From positions 15,407,897 to 15,471,896 of the forward strand of contig OY986975.1 in the NCBI GenBank assembly GCA_963920575.1: a stretch of 64,000 nucleotides of DNA. The letters run 5' to 3'. The stretch is from Narthecium ossifragum. Taxonomy: Eukaryota; Streptophyta; Magnoliopsida; Dioscoreales; Nartheciaceae. Under the pieces are notes generated by a model that saw nothing but the letters and a program-made list of their open reading frames with translations, ran no database searches and was not told where the DNA came from. Below are positions 12,256 to 25,991 of this stretch, in pieces. The translations under genes and the position numbers were made by a program. Each line of letters begins with the position of its first letter. Position 1 is the first letter of the stretch.

Positions 12256-15200
12256 CCCTGAAACCGGTCGGTGGTCCTCTGGTTTCTTTCTCTTTCTCTT
12301 TCTTTCTCGAAGTAATAGTTATTTGATTACTGTGTGTTACCTGACCTGCGTTTAGAGTGTGTTGGATGGCTGTGGATTCGAGCTTTGTGATTGGATTGCA
12401 GTGGCCAGATAGTTCATCTGGCTGCACTGCTCATTTTTTGGTTGAATTGTGCTGATTTTAAGACTATTTTGATTCGATGTCTAATAAGTATGTAAAGTTT
12501 GAATTTTTGGTTAGTGTTAGTATCGCAATGATTTATTGGCGCTTTGGTTGGGCAGGGTACGTGGAGTGTCTTGATCCGGATGTGGAGATTGTGGTTCCGG
12601 AGGATGATTATGGGCTGTATGGCATTGACATTTTGGATCCATCATGGGTAGGGTGGTTTTATATGTTCTTTTATTACAGATTCTGGTAATTAGGATGAGT
12701 TGGTTGTTCTAATTTATCTGCTAGATGTGGTCTTTGCTGTTAGTTATGAGATTATATGTTGGCTTTTTGGAAGATGATCCTTTATTCATGAGAGGTGCAC
12801 TTTGTTCTCATCCTCATGTGTTATGAGCCTTATTAGATGATTCTTGTTCTCATGCTTATCTGTTACGAGCTTTTATTAGATGACTCTGGATTGCACTAGC
12901 ATAGACTTCTGTTTACTCTGATGGCTATTGTAGGCTTGTAGGTATAGTCTCTTAATAGGAAAGTATTGCAAAATACCTGATGTTGAAGCAAAACCAAAAT
13001 TCAGGATCAGCTTGCTTTACGAGCTCATTTGTTTGATCGTGTGTGCTTCTCTTCTATGACCAAACTCCTCGTGTATCCACATTCTCTTATATGATGTATC
13101 CTAGATAAAGAGCAGGGTGGGCAGGAAGTAAAGAACTCATTGGATCTCAGGGATGACCTATATCTATGGATGAAATTTTCACTCTAGCAAATGCTGTTGT
13201 TGTGATTATATCATATCCCAGCTGATGGGATCATCCTAAGTCCTAACTAATACAATAACAACTAAAGGAGAGAGCCCTAATCTTGTCAGGACTCTTATCA
13301 TTGGAAAGATTACCTAAGGTCTAAATCTCCCTCATTTACACAAGTATCTATAATACAATGCCACACTATTTCCATCTTTGCTCATCTGTCTTTGTACAGA
13401 TAACCCAGTGTGCAACCCAACAAGAGAAACCACAAAGCAGGATTCCAATATTAGGTGGCCATCTAAGTAACCCAATACATTGCCAATAACAATTAATTAG
13501 ACCCCAGATAAGTCAATCATACCATCTCAAATATTTCTATCCTGTTTGAGACCTATCTCACAGCAATATTTGACCATCTCGTATCTAAATTTTTTGTTCA
13601 TAGGCATCTTATACAAGTAAGTTAGATAATCGTCTGGGATACGAGTCAAACCGAGAACCATACGAATCTGGATTTAGTCACTGCTTAGAATACTAACTTG
13701 ACTACTGTGGACCAAGGATTGTCGCACCGGTGGTACGTGCTGAGCCGACAACCTGCCATCACGGTATGTACTGCTGGAATGACCCCTGCCGGACTGGTAT
13801 GCCCCCGTGCTGGTCCAATTTTTTTAAAAAGGAAAAAGGAAATATCTCCTTCTCCTTCTGCTTCGTGTTCATCTTCTTCTTCTTCTTCTTCTTCTTCCTT
13901 CTTCTTCTTCTTCTTCTTCTTCTTCTTCTTCTTTGTACATACCGAGTTAGTTCATGGCAACTCAAGGTCCACAATGGACGTACATGCTCATACATGATGT
14001 TTTATGTCCCCAAGTAATATGTAAAGTCTGTTCAGTTCTAACTTTGTCATGATTAGGATCTCATATGTTTTCTTATAGAATACTTCGGACATTTTCTTGT
14101 ATGATAAATGATTTGGACATGGATCTCTAGTAAATGGTTTCTTTAGACTTGGTGCCAACTGATACGATAAGGACTAAAAGAGATGGTTGTTATCAGCTGA
14201 AGGAAAACTAAGTCCAGCGGTTATGGGCTAAACTATAATTGAGATACTTTTATTTTCTCAGCCCTAGTTTTGATACTCTTCTTCAATTGGTTACTTATCT
14301 AAAGCTGCATGGTAACTCAATTAAGTGATGGTGAGAAATTCATCTTAACTGCTGCTTGCAACATGACCTAAGCAGATCTGGATGCCAAAACTGCTTTGCC
14401 CAAGTACTTTCTTTATAAACACATGCATTTGATTATTGCCATGCTTTTGACCTGTCTCTCATGATACCATTAAAAGTTTCATATTTCGCACAAACACTTT
14501 TCATGATGCGTAGCAAATGGAAATTTCGGAGACACTATTCTCATGCTTGAGATGATGCTGATGCGATGTCTTATAAATACATGTATATTTTTTGAGTTTA
14601 ACTTATTCGTTATTTCGATTTTACAGTGGGCAAAAGTTTTGCATATCACCACCCTATACAATCTCCATGATATGATCAATATGCTTATTGAATGTGGATA
14701 TGAAGAAGGAACTACACTCTTCGGATATGGTTATGACTTTCGTCAAAGCACTAGGTAGGAGGTTATTTGATGCATGATTTTTTTTTTCTTGTTGGATTTA
14801 GGAAATCAATTTGAGTTAGCACATTTTGTGGGTTGGCTGCCTCTCAGAAAAATTGTTCATACTAATTTATGAACTCTTAAAATGATTCCAGCATTGGATG
14901 TGGATGTTTTTGACAGAATTTCCAAAGCATTGAATGGACTGGAAGTTAAACTGGAAACTGCTTACAAGGCTTCTGGTGGGAAAAAAGTAAATATAATTTC
15001 ACATTCCATGGGTGGATGGCTTGTTCGATGCTTCCTGTCGCTTAACCATGACGTACGTTTTTTTTGTTTTATCACAATCATAATTTATCTGTTCTCTTGG
15101 TTTGATTGTGACTAGATACAGATTCTGTAGATGTATCCTGAGCTGTTCTACAATTCTTCAGGTATTTGAAAAGTATGTCAACAAGTGGATTTGCATAGCT

Positions 15201-18200
15201 TGCCCCTTTCAAGGTAACTAGATTTGCAGGAGGAACATCTTATGCGCTTTTGTTTTGGTTTAGCTTGAGAATTTTTATCCAACACTTGTTTTTTTTTAGT
15301 TTAATGTCCGTCAAAAAATTTAGATACAGTACAATCTTGTTTATGACGCTGTGCTTTATGTATAACAGGTGCGCCAGGATGGATCAATGATTCTCTTTTA
15401 ACTGGTTTGCAGTTTGTTTATGGCTTTGAAAGCTTCTTTTTTGTGTCTAGATGGACAATGCATCAGTTGGTGAATCCTTTAACCTCTTATTAGCATAGTA
15501 TCTAAAAGCAAAGCTAGACATTTGCAAACTTAGATTTCTCCATGATATTTGAGGGATATAAAGCTAGATATCACAAAGTTTCTGTTAATTGCTTCTCTGG
15601 TTTCAGGTCTTGAAATGGTTAATTTAGTATTCTCTTTCCTTTTAATACATCTATTGTGCTTTTTAAGTAAACCATTGATGTAATTATTTTCTCTTCTTAC
15701 TATCTCTATCAGCATCATCAATCACAAAGTAGTTCATGAGATGGAAATGGTTGTAGTGGAATAAGTATTCATAGTTTAACTATAGTGTCTGTCCTCGAAG
15801 ATAGAACATCTAACCATTCCTTTCTGAATTTCACTATTGCTAGAACGGAGTTATTGTATGCAGGCTACTCTTTTTGGACATTGTAATTGCAGATCCTCAA
15901 GCTTTATTTGTCCCTTTTTCTAATCCTAGAATGCCCTGCATAATTGGGGGCATATTGGGAAAATCAAGTCATGAGAACACATACTAATTCTGCTTAGGAT
16001 AAGAAAGCTTTAATGCGTTTCTTCACATTCACTACCAAACACACAAACACTTACTATATATTCATTAACAGATCATGTGAATAGCATAAGTATGAGGCCT
16101 TGTCTTGAATCTTCACCATATTGTGTCGGCTTAGGAAACCTTTCTTGCCAATTTTTCCTATTGCGAAAACTTGTGTCTCCTCTCCTTGAGCCATATCCAT
16201 ATTTTGCTAGTTCTTCTCCTCTGATGTCTTTGCTTGTTACACTTGTCTTTGTGACATGTGGCAACACCGGTTCAGTAGTTTCTCCTCTACATTTTCTCTT
16301 GTTGATGTCACCTCTACGAATATTCTGACCTGTTCTTTTGCCCTTTCTTTGGTCCTTTCTATATAAACCAGGATTTTATGTTGCATATTATTTATGAGCT
16401 TGGTGCAATCTTTCAGACTTTACCAATCTCAAAGATATCGTGAATCATGTTACTAACACAAGCACTTCATTGCATCCAATACCACGATATAGGCATCTAT
16501 AAACATACGGACCAAGTTAGCCATCTCCTATTAAAAGAAGAAGCATTGTGCTGACAGCATGATTAGTAAGTCTAGCATATCTATTCCCCTTTCTTCTTTG
16601 TCTAACACATGGATGCCTGACACAGGAATAATTGATTTTTATGTTTCCATTTTCATGCATGATGCACATGAAGGTTGTTTGTTCAAGTATAAAAAGTGGC
16701 AACATGTTGCCAGTAAAATAGATGAGGATAAAAGAACACGAGCTTCAACTAGGGGGGCGTTTGGCGCAGCCCCATCCCGGTGGATCCGCGGGATGGGGGG
16801 ACGCGCGGATCCCGCCCCGTCGGATCCGCGCGTTTGGCGCCAGCGCGGATCCCGGAAATCGGCGTTAAGAGCGGACGCCGATTCGGGATCCGCGGGAGCG
16901 GATTCCGCGGATCCTATCCCGCGGATCCGCCGGAGCCAAACGCCCCCTAGGATAAATGAGCAAAAAGAGGATTATGGCTAAGTTCATTTGTGCCATTGGA
17001 CAATGAGAAAAAAGAGGATTTTGGCTGAATTCATACGTGCCAGCCCTTTTTCTCAAGTTTTTAGTGACTTGGCAATGAAGTATTATCTTTTGACAACATG
17101 GATAAATTCATATGTGCCAGTCATTAAGAATGAAGTACAGTTGCACTAGTGAGAACCTTTCTTGACAAGAGGAAAAGCTGTTCTTTATTGATTTATACAA
17201 CATTTGAAAAAGTTGAGTTCTGATGACTGATTGGGGGGGGGGGGGGCTTGGATTTGTTGTCTCCCCTTTTCGTTAGCATAACATTTTTACTTCAAGCATG
17301 CATTAGTGGCTCACTAGCGCTTAAGTTTCAGCAATATACTTCTATGCCATTTGCCAAATTATTTGTTCATTAGCTAACATTTGCCAAACTTTAATGCATG
17401 GTGTCCAATATGCAGTTTATAAATGCTACTTGGGCTTAAATTTAGCTTTCCGCATCTGTAGCGATGCTGAGTGATATATGGAGTCCTTATTCCACTGAGT
17501 TACTAAAATATGCATGATGCAAATGTTCCGATCAAATTCATATGTCTACATCTGCAAGCTTCATATAATTCATGAAAATTAGTAATTTCCAATTTGGTCA
17601 AAGGTGCAATAAGTGTGGGGGTATATGTGTTTTTGTGATTCCAGTGGAGGAATGGATTTTCTCAATTTCTTGCGTGCTGTTGCTGTTCAAATTCATGCCC
17701 GATAATGCTGGCCGAGTTGTAGTCTCAAGACTCTCAACTCAGTGTGACACTTGAATAGCTAATTTTAAAACAGTAAAAGAACTGAATGGGCCCTCCATGG
17801 TAGATGTATCACCAGAAAATGCGGAAAAAAAAAATTGTTTATGTAGGTTATTGGTAGCTCAATTGCATCATTTTCAACTATTCAGGACGTACTTGCTTCT
17901 TGTCGACTCCATTGTCCCCCTGGCATGGTTGGCTTTTTTAGGTTGGCAGGATTGTATTCTAGTTCCTGATCAAATGCAATCAGCTATATAGTAAATTCTT
18001 AATATTTTCCCTTGTGGAAAGCATTTCAGAGTTTAAGCATTGGCCTGCAAAAAATTGTGAACTGCATGTTACAATAATTATTTGTGCATTGATTGTTTTG
18101 GCAGTAGATATTGACGTAATTCAAGACAGATAAGGTCACTAAATCAGTTTATTCTTGCAGGTAGTTGAATGCCCCTCTGTCTATGAGATGCTTCCCAGCA

Positions 18201-21200
18201 CAAAATTTAAGTGGAAACGACAGCCAGTCGTTCAGGTTTGGAGAAAACAATCTGAAAACTCAGAAGATCCTGCCGTGAAGTTGGAAACATATGGTCCAAC
18301 TGACTGTACTTCTTTGTTTAAAGAAGCATTAAAGAACAATGAGGTATCAACCTTCTAGCTAGAATATGGAGCTTTCATTTTTGTTGTGTAAAGTGGGATG
18401 TTAGGATATGTACATAAACTATCCATTGCTTATTATTAAGTCTTGCCTCTGTATTTGATTTACAGTTGATGAACTCCTGAAAAGCTTATAAAATATTCTA
18501 CAAAATTGTCAATGTCATTTAGAATAGTCAAGATCCTTCGAAAAGTTTCTAATGAAGATTGTCCTTCTGCTAAGTTGCTTACAGTCATTGATTTTAGCAG
18601 CAGTAGTTGGGGTATCATGCCATTTACTGGTGTAAGCATATCTCCTGTTTTTACCTAAGTGAAACATGCACCTGTAATTGGAGGTTGATATCAGGGGGAA
18701 ATAAATGTTGTTCCGGATATTTTTTTTTGGTAATATTTATGATTTTGATGGTTGACAGCTTGACATCAATATGCTTGAACATCCTATATGGAAGGTGTCC
18801 AAAATGATTTAGTCCAATATGCTTGGGAGGTCTTTGAAAGTACCAGAATGATGAAGCGATTTATTCACTTTTTCTTAGGTAGATGATTATTCATAGTCTC
18901 ACTCTATTTCATGTGAAAGGTAACTAACCAATGCATCTATCAATCATGGAACCCCCGCCTTAATGCTAGTCATGTGAATACTCATGTTTTTTGGATGTGT
19001 TTTAACCGTTGTATTGCGTAACATTGATTTTCCTAGATTAACTTCAATGGGAAATCTGTTGCTTTGCCATTCAACCTGGACATCCTAAAATGGGCTGCTG
19101 AGACTCGCCGAATTCTTGAGAATGCTCAATTGCCAGATAGTGTCAGCTTCTATAACATATATGGGACTTCATATGATACACCTTATGATGTTTGGTATGT
19201 CATCTTAGCTATTGATTACCTTGGTATATGTTTCTGTATCAACTATTACAAATTAATATACGCATGTTTAGTATGTTCTTCTAACAGGCTTGACATGCCA
19301 AATTTTTTTTTAATGATTTCATGTTTCTTGTGAGTCAGGATTTTATAAATTTATTCATCTATGTCTTTGCATTTATACTAGCTGCCAACCGACTGGACAG
19401 TTTATTAGTCTTAATGGTTCTTTTCCCCCATGTGATTTTCTTTCCTAATTTTCACGTTGTCAGTTTAACATAAATCGACTCCAGCATGGTGCTGTTATAA
19501 ACTATCTTTTCTCTCAGAATGCATGCTTACTTTCTTGATTACGAAACTTCATCGGTGGGAAGAAAGAAATTGGGCTTCCTCTTAACGGAACGATATGGTT
19601 ATTTAACCACGTTCAACAAGCTTTGAAGACAGTAACACTATCGTGAATCCCGCCTGTATATATCATTAATTAAATTGGAAGTCAATAACACCACCCTAGT
19701 CCTTCTTAGAAGACAATAACATTTGCACGACGCCTTCAAATAGCAACTAATCTATATGTAGCCAAAAGTTTTAAGATTTATTCCCGCTATCCATTTGCAT
19801 CACAATTCACAAATTGGTTTTATTATATGCAAGGCACTGCAAATGATGCTAGTACTTTCTTATTGCAGCTATGGATCTGAAGCTTCTCCAATTGATGATT
19901 TGTCTGAAGTATGCCATACAGTGGTAAACACACAATTTTCACTGACGTGCTTCTAAATTTCTTTGCAATGTCAATGTTCCTTTAAGTATAATGTCCTTTT
20001 GTTGTTTTCAGCCTGAGTATACTTATGTAGATGGAGATGGAACTGTTCCTTCTGAATCAGCTAAGGTACATTCTTTTCCTTCTTGAAATATCAGAAGAAA
20101 TTCTAAGGTAGAAAATCAACAAATTATTTAAATGACAAATGTGCTAAGCAATATTCAACTTTTGAGAAGGTTTCAATTATGCAACTAGTGTGCTAATTTA
20201 GGCCCACACCTCATTTTGTCCTGTTGTAATATGCAACAAGCTTTGACATGGATTATATGATTGATCCTGTAAAGAATCTCTGGAATTTAAATCACAAAGA
20301 TTATACAAAATCGTAGAGATCATTTGTGGCAACATTTCCCTAGTCATATATTTACCCTCTACTCAACCAAACATGCAAACATACAATGCCCCGACAACAT
20401 GTTATTCTCATGCATAGGAAAGGGCGTAAAGCATTCCTGATGGTAAAGGAAAAGCAAGGGAGTCTAAGCATACCAAGGGCCATGCCGACATTGTCATGCC
20501 CTATTGTCCATCTCTAAGCCAAGCTAGGGGTCCAGGTCTCCAAAGCACAAACGCATGTGAACCCCTAGCCTGGATTTTCACGAACAAAGTGCACAGTGTC
20601 ATAGGGCTCATACCAAACTCAAGTCAAGCACATACGAGACCATCCATCATTGTAAGTGAGAGGGAGGGAGGGAGTTCACCCAAGGATAGAAGGAAACGAA
20701 GCTAGAGCTCCTCTCCCACACCTAAAGTTGCTCCGTGTAACCCAAAGCCTTCTCAAAGGCTTCAGAAGTCTTCCAAAACCATTTTCCTCCAGCTTCTTTC
20801 AACACTTGATAAAAACACTGTGTTGGAAAGGAGAAGAGACAACTACTTAGGAAGCAATCTGGCTAATCACGATTGACCGCGGAAAGAGCTCCGGTCAACT
20901 GGTGACCAACTCAACTGGTCTGTCACCTCTCGGCGGAACACTACCAATCGACCAACCAAAAGCCCCTAGTTGGCCAACAAGAGCAATCTAAAAAACTCAC
21001 CATTCTCGACTGCAGAAAAAATGAACTACCTAGTTGACTGTCTGAAATACTAGCGGACAACTGCAAAAGTAAACAAAAATTTCATATTCTTGTCTTCCTG
21101 AATGAGAATACTACTGTTTGACTGTCTGGGAATTCTCGGTCGATTGAAGAGCAACTAACCTCAACCATCTTCAATCTCAAACCACTTATAAGGCTAAAAC

Positions 21201-24200
21201 TAAAACTTTTGGAATAGCTACAAATCATCCCAAATACATGTTTGGGGACCGGATTGCACGGAAAAAGCCCAAAGGACGCTCTTGGATGTCCAAAATAGAC
21301 AAAATCTGAAAATTTAGTTTTTGGGAAACCCAACGGCCCAAAATCCAGAATTCTCATCTGAAATTTCGAAACTTCGCACTGGTCTAACTCAACTAAATAA
21401 TGTGTAAGAAAAGAAAATGGAACGAAAAACACCTTTGGTATGTGTGTTTCAGAAAATGGTCATTGATACTTGAGAAATTCGATTTTCCTCAAATCACTTA
21501 AACTCCAGGTGCCTCGATTTGAGTCCAACCGAAGCATTAGGCTCTCTCAAGTCCAAGCACACCTGGTCTAGCACGTACCTACCGGGAGCTAAGTATCTGG
21601 TTCTCACACTAACCCTTTGAACATTGGTCATAAACCTTGTAGAGAGATAAAATCTTCTGTTGAAGGGATGGGAAAGGAGCACTTGTTCAATCATTTTGTG
21701 ATGTCCTAAGAACTTATACTTTCTTTACTATGAGCAGCTGTGAGAAAAAAATCTTCTGTCGAATAGATGAGAGGGAAGATACCATGGACATCTTTGTCTT
21801 CTTTTAAACCCTAGGGTATCGTTTGGTTGCACCAATCCTGGAACCAAACATGGCCTAGATGTTTTAAGTGTTATTTCCCTTGTGAATTTGTGGATTCCCT
21901 CCCTACCAAGCAAATTGGTCACGGAGAGTAGCTTTAGGAAGTGTTTCCTTGCGTCTAATTTGCTGGGCATCGTCACTTTCTTTGAATTTACTTATGTGCA
22001 CTATTTATGCGACCACTATGCCTAGAAAACTTAAGAAATTTGCTCATTTACATAAAAACCTTGAACTTGCTAGCATTTAACATTAACCAAGTTGGTGATT
22101 CTTAGCGACTGACAAAGCATGAAATTGCTAATCTGTGTGATCTTGAGAATTGAGGTGGAAGAATTTTGATATGTCAAGGTTCTAGAGAAAAGGAGGTGTT
22201 TTGGTGTAACTTTGTCTGTGTTAAAGTCTAACATATAGCTGCAATTTAGTTCAAGTCAATCAAAGGCTGTTTTAGTATTTTTTTTTGCTTAGTTGAGCCA
22301 AAAGGCGATTTGTTACAACAAATCACTCAAAATACATCCTTACAAGTTTCGAGCAGCAGGTGCCCCCCCCCCCCGCGCGCCTAGCTCGCCGCGCGAGGTC
22401 ATCCGCCATCGTGTTTGCCTCACGTGGTATAAATGCAAAGATCGCTCCACCAAGCAGAGCAGGCAGACTCCAAATTTTCCTCAAGATAGGTTCCATTCCT
22501 ACTTGGCCAACCTCTCTCCCATTAATGGAGTTAACTGAAATCCTAGAATCAGATTCAATAATGACATTACCAATTCCCTGCGCCACGGCTTCCTCCAAAG
22601 CTTGCAAGATTGCAAGCAGCTCTGCTTTATCACTGCTTTGTGCCGGCATTCTCTCAGCTACCACCCACGATGGAGAGTCACTCCCATCCTCCAAACAAAC
22701 TACTGCAATGCCTGCAGAACCGAGCCTCCTTGCCGCCAAGTACCTGTGGTCTGATGCACTCCACGATCCCATCCTTTGCTTCACAGATACTCCGCAGCCA
22801 TTTTTCGACTTCGCCATGCCAAAGCCTCTGCCGAATAGCTTTTATTCCTCCATATTAACTCATTTCTTTCTTTCCATAACAACCAAACTCCATAGCCCAT
22901 CATAGCTTTGTTCCATCTTCCCAGTACATTAGCTGAAGAATTTTCAAGCATTGCCATAAGATCATCAAGACCCAGTTCCACACTCGATGGTTGTAGAATC
23001 TCCTAGAGTCTTCGTGCAAATGGACGGTCAACAAAAATATGGTAAATGGATTCATCTTCTCCACAACCCGGGGACAACTCCTATCATTAATCAAACCAAT
23101 TCGCCAAAGAGAATCACGGGTAGGTACCTTCCTGTGGAGAACTTTCCAGATGAATTGTCGCACTCGAGGACCAACCGGGGCATTCCAACAATTTACCCAA
23201 ACTTCTCTCTGAATTGGCGAAGAACCACTACATTCTCGGGGCAGTAACCATGAATAAATGGAACTGGACTCCGGTTTCCCCGAACTATTGAATACCCACC
23301 TCGTTCTATCCTTGTTCGATCTTACATCAATCTTGACATCAAGGATCCGTTGCACCATATCGGGATGAAAATTCTCCATCACTTTGGCTCTACACCATTG
23401 CCCATTACTCATCAGACTTCCAAGCTTAGCAACCTCCAGTTGACCCCCCACTCTCAACATTGACGGCTTAGAAGCAAACGGTCCCTTGCCGCACCACCAG
23501 TCCTCAAGAGGTAATAGCTCGCTGTTGGTTGCCGGCGTGAACATCAGCCCTGCCCGGATTTCACCCGCCGCCTGGCTAATGGCTTTCCATAAAGAGGAAC
23601 AAGGGCGCCGGCAGATAGATGGCGGGAGAGGTCCTGACGAACCATACTTGTCCCTCGTCATCACGGCCCAAATAGACATCCCGTCTTCCATTAAACTAGC
23701 AACCCTCCTCATATGTAGAGACCTTTGCCAAAGTGCCAAGTCCCTAATACCTAGGCCACCCCATTCGATAGGCGTAAAAACCTCTTGTCATTTAACTCTT
23801 GACATAGAGCCAGCCTCCTTCCATAGGAAAATTTGATATAGAGTCTTCAGTTGCCGTAGCAATGAAGTTGGTACATAAGAACTCATCATAGAATGGACCG
23901 GAATGGCTTGAAGGACGGATTTGAGCAGGGTCATCCTACCAGCCTCTGACAGAAATGCCGCTTTCCATGATGAGATCTTATAAATCATCTCATTCAACAA
24001 TTCTCCAAAGTTCGAAGCTTTCAGTTTTTTACCAGACACAGGTGTCCCTAAGTATCGCCAAACTCCTTCCGCCTCCGACATCCCGAGGATTTTGCAGATT
24101 GATATGCGTCGGTCATGTGGAACCACCTTGGAGAATTGGGCACTTGACTTCAATGGGTTAATCTCTAGACCTAATGCTGCTCTATAACAAATTAGGATCT

Positions 24201-25345
24201 GCATCAACCGGCGAGCCTCCATTGGACATGCCTCCGTTGCAAATAGACAATTGTCGGCATAGAGCAAATGAGAGAAGCGCCCCCCGCCACGTCGCAGCTG
24301 AGCCCCTTTCAAGCCCACACCAGGGCTCATAGTAAGCCTCGAGAGCACTTCCTGCACCTAAAGAAATAAATAGGGTGAAAGCGGATCGCCCTGTCACAGT
24401 CCACGTTGAGGTATCACCCTCCGAAACACCCTTCCATTGGCGATGAAAGGCTGCTTTAGTCTGCAGTCACTACTTATATTGAACCATTAGCAATGTGTAT
24501 GAAATAAAGATTATAATCTCTTGGCTTGCAGATGCTATGCTGATGTAGGTGGCCTCAGCTGTCTTATCCAAGTGTTCAATAGTGATAACCAACAGTTGTT
24601 TTCTTGCCTTTTCAATTCGTTGAGGAATTGATGCTGCAAAGGGATGTGATCTGGAGTGGCACTAGTACGAGATAATTATCATCAAAACTTTGATAGAACT
24701 ATCTGACCAAATCTAGAAAGTTTATATTTATAAGAGGATTACAGTTTCTAAACTATCCTGCCAGTACGAACCAGTATTTCAAAATCATGTGTCTCATGTT
24801 AATTTGCCTCTTTAGGTATTTAGATAATGTTTTGATCTTTGATCTTGGCTCAGACAGTGAGTGTTCAGTGAGAACTTTCTACCCTTTTTTCCTCAAAGAT
24901 GCACAAAGAGGCATCTCCTTTCCACTTCTGTGGCATATATTAGGTTTCACATAGCTGGGGATTTTGCTTTCATATGACTAAACCTTTCTTAGTTTACACT
25001 ATTGTCTGCACAACAATCAGATCAAGTCTTTGATCTACCACAGTGATTAGTGTGGCATTTCTGTCGAACTCAAACTTTAGTACTTGAGATCTCTGCATGT
25101 TCTTCTGTTTCTTTTCGAGTGCCTTTAATACGTTTTCTTTCTCAACACAGGCTGATGGGTTCGATGCAGCAGCAAGAGTAGGAATCAAAGGTGATCACCG
25201 AGGGATGGTAAACGGCGAGGCTCTCTTTCAGTACATAAGGCAGTGGTTGGGTGTGAGCCAGAAGCAGCAACATGTTTTATCAACTTCCAAAGTGATGGAT
25301 GCTGATTTTGTGCCAGACCCTCAGGATCTCAAGATGATCCGATAA
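12008..25345 (+). CDS. LCAT4: Lecithin:cholesterol acyltransferase-like 4 (phospholipase A type), gene 1
   Basis: Eleven exons: 12008-12266, 12556-12647, 14627-14754, 14917-15052, 15162-15213, 15369-15469, 18161-18343, 19037-19194, 19869-19923, 20012-20065, 25151-25345. All introns are GT-AG and the 1413 nt encode 470 residues. Motifs: VLLVSGMGGSILNA near the N terminus; TLFGYGYDFRQS; nucleophile Ser190 in ISHSMGG; acid Asp397 in VDGDGTVP; His422 in GDHRG. This matches plant LCAT4, a family known for phospholipase A activity on phosphatidylcholine. No signal peptide is seen; the N terminus has an Arg-rich run (WGRRRRRG). Intron 2 carries a TTC run, intron 6 a MITE and a 14-G run (17233-17246), intron 10 (5.1 kb) a LINE. 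The start was chosen because it aligns with gene 2. Confidence 0.92.
13872..13933 (+). repeat. (TTC)n microsatellite in intron 2 of LCAT gene 1
   Basis: About 20 TTC units with one CCTT interruption. Poly-Lys/Arg and poly-Phe/Ser reading frames across it are artefacts of the repeat. Confidence 0.95.
16752..16946. mobile_element. GC-rich MITE in intron 6 of LCAT gene 1
   Basis: About 195 bp bounded by inverted ends: GGGGGGCGTTTGGC at the left and GCCAAACGCCCCC at the right, flanked on both sides by CTA, consistent with a 3-bp target duplication as in Tourist/Harbinger-type MITEs. The interior is very GC-rich and contains seven GGATCC/GGATCCGC-like palindromes. No coding capacity. The superfamily is tentative. 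Confidence 0.7.
20466..21730. other. Repeat-like insert in intron 10 of LCAT gene 1
   Basis: Sequence with no coding potential, rich in GTTGACC/GGTCAACT-type words, absent from the matching 374-bp intron of gene 2. Composition and length suit a solo LTR, possibly in minus orientation (TGTCATGCCC near 20490 could be a reversed 3' end). I could not fix both ends or a target duplication. Confidence 0.35.
22277..24445 (-). mobile_element. 5'-truncated L1-type LINE in intron 10 of LCAT gene 1
   Basis: Minus strand, in order: reverse transcriptase remains with QGDPLSPYLFL (around 24375) and LLYADN (around 24250), in place of YADD; a zf-RVT region (about 23100-23740); RNase H with GIAVVCLEDG and IESDSRISVNS (22323-22817); then poly(A), seen as nine T at 22278-22286. 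It is flanked by a 15-bp target duplication, AAAGGCTGTTTTAGT at 22262-22276 and AAAGGCTGCTTTAGT at 24446-24460, with one mismatch. Frameshifts and stops make it inactive. The N-terminal ORF1, endonuclease and most of RT are missing by 5' truncation. Confidence 0.9.
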
Positions 25346-25740
25346 GTCGAATAATAGGTGGAAAGAGACAGCAGTCTATTGTTCTGATTGCACTGATTCA
25401 ACTGTGTTCAGTGCAGTAGTGTATGCTTTATGCTCAATCTTTCTAAGCGTGGTCGGTGTTTTTTTTCAAGTTTAACAAACAGATGAACTGTATTTCCAGA
25501 AGAATAAGGATCTAGTCATGTTGATTCAAAATGTCTGGATTTTTCCCTGCAGACGACCTTTCCAATTTATGCAGGCTTATGAAACTTTGGATTCCGAGAG
25601 GATACTGCTGGAAAGGAGGTAGTTTTCTAAGCATGGTCAGACCTTTTTTCTCTTCAAGAGTTCATTTATAAATTTAGGTGATCATCTCTTTGTTTACAGA
25701 TCATTGAAGGAGCTTTGCAAAATTCATCTAAAAATTTCAT
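25346..25740 (+). terminator. 3' flank of LCAT gene 1
   Basis: Noncoding sequence after the TAA with no canonical AATAAA in a clear position; plausible 3' UTR. Nothing else recognised. Confidence 0.3.
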
Positions 25741-25945
25741 CCAAAAGTAGGGCTGTAAGTCGAGCTGAGCTTTAATTGAATAGCGGGCTCGAGCTCAGTT
25801 AAACTTGGCCCGAATTTGTTTAAAACAGAGCTCGAGCCTAGCCTGAGGACAAAAATAGGCTCATTTCTTTGTCGAGCTCAAGCATGATCATTCATAGGCT
25901 CAGCTCCAAAGCTATTGAGCCGAGCTTGATAAATATCGTTTATTG

Positions 25946-25991
<46 letters not shown>

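Noticed and set aside
13698..14017. Overlapping frames rich in Ser/Phe or Arg/Lys on both strands
   Set aside because: They are produced by the TTC/GAA microsatellite in LCAT intron 2.
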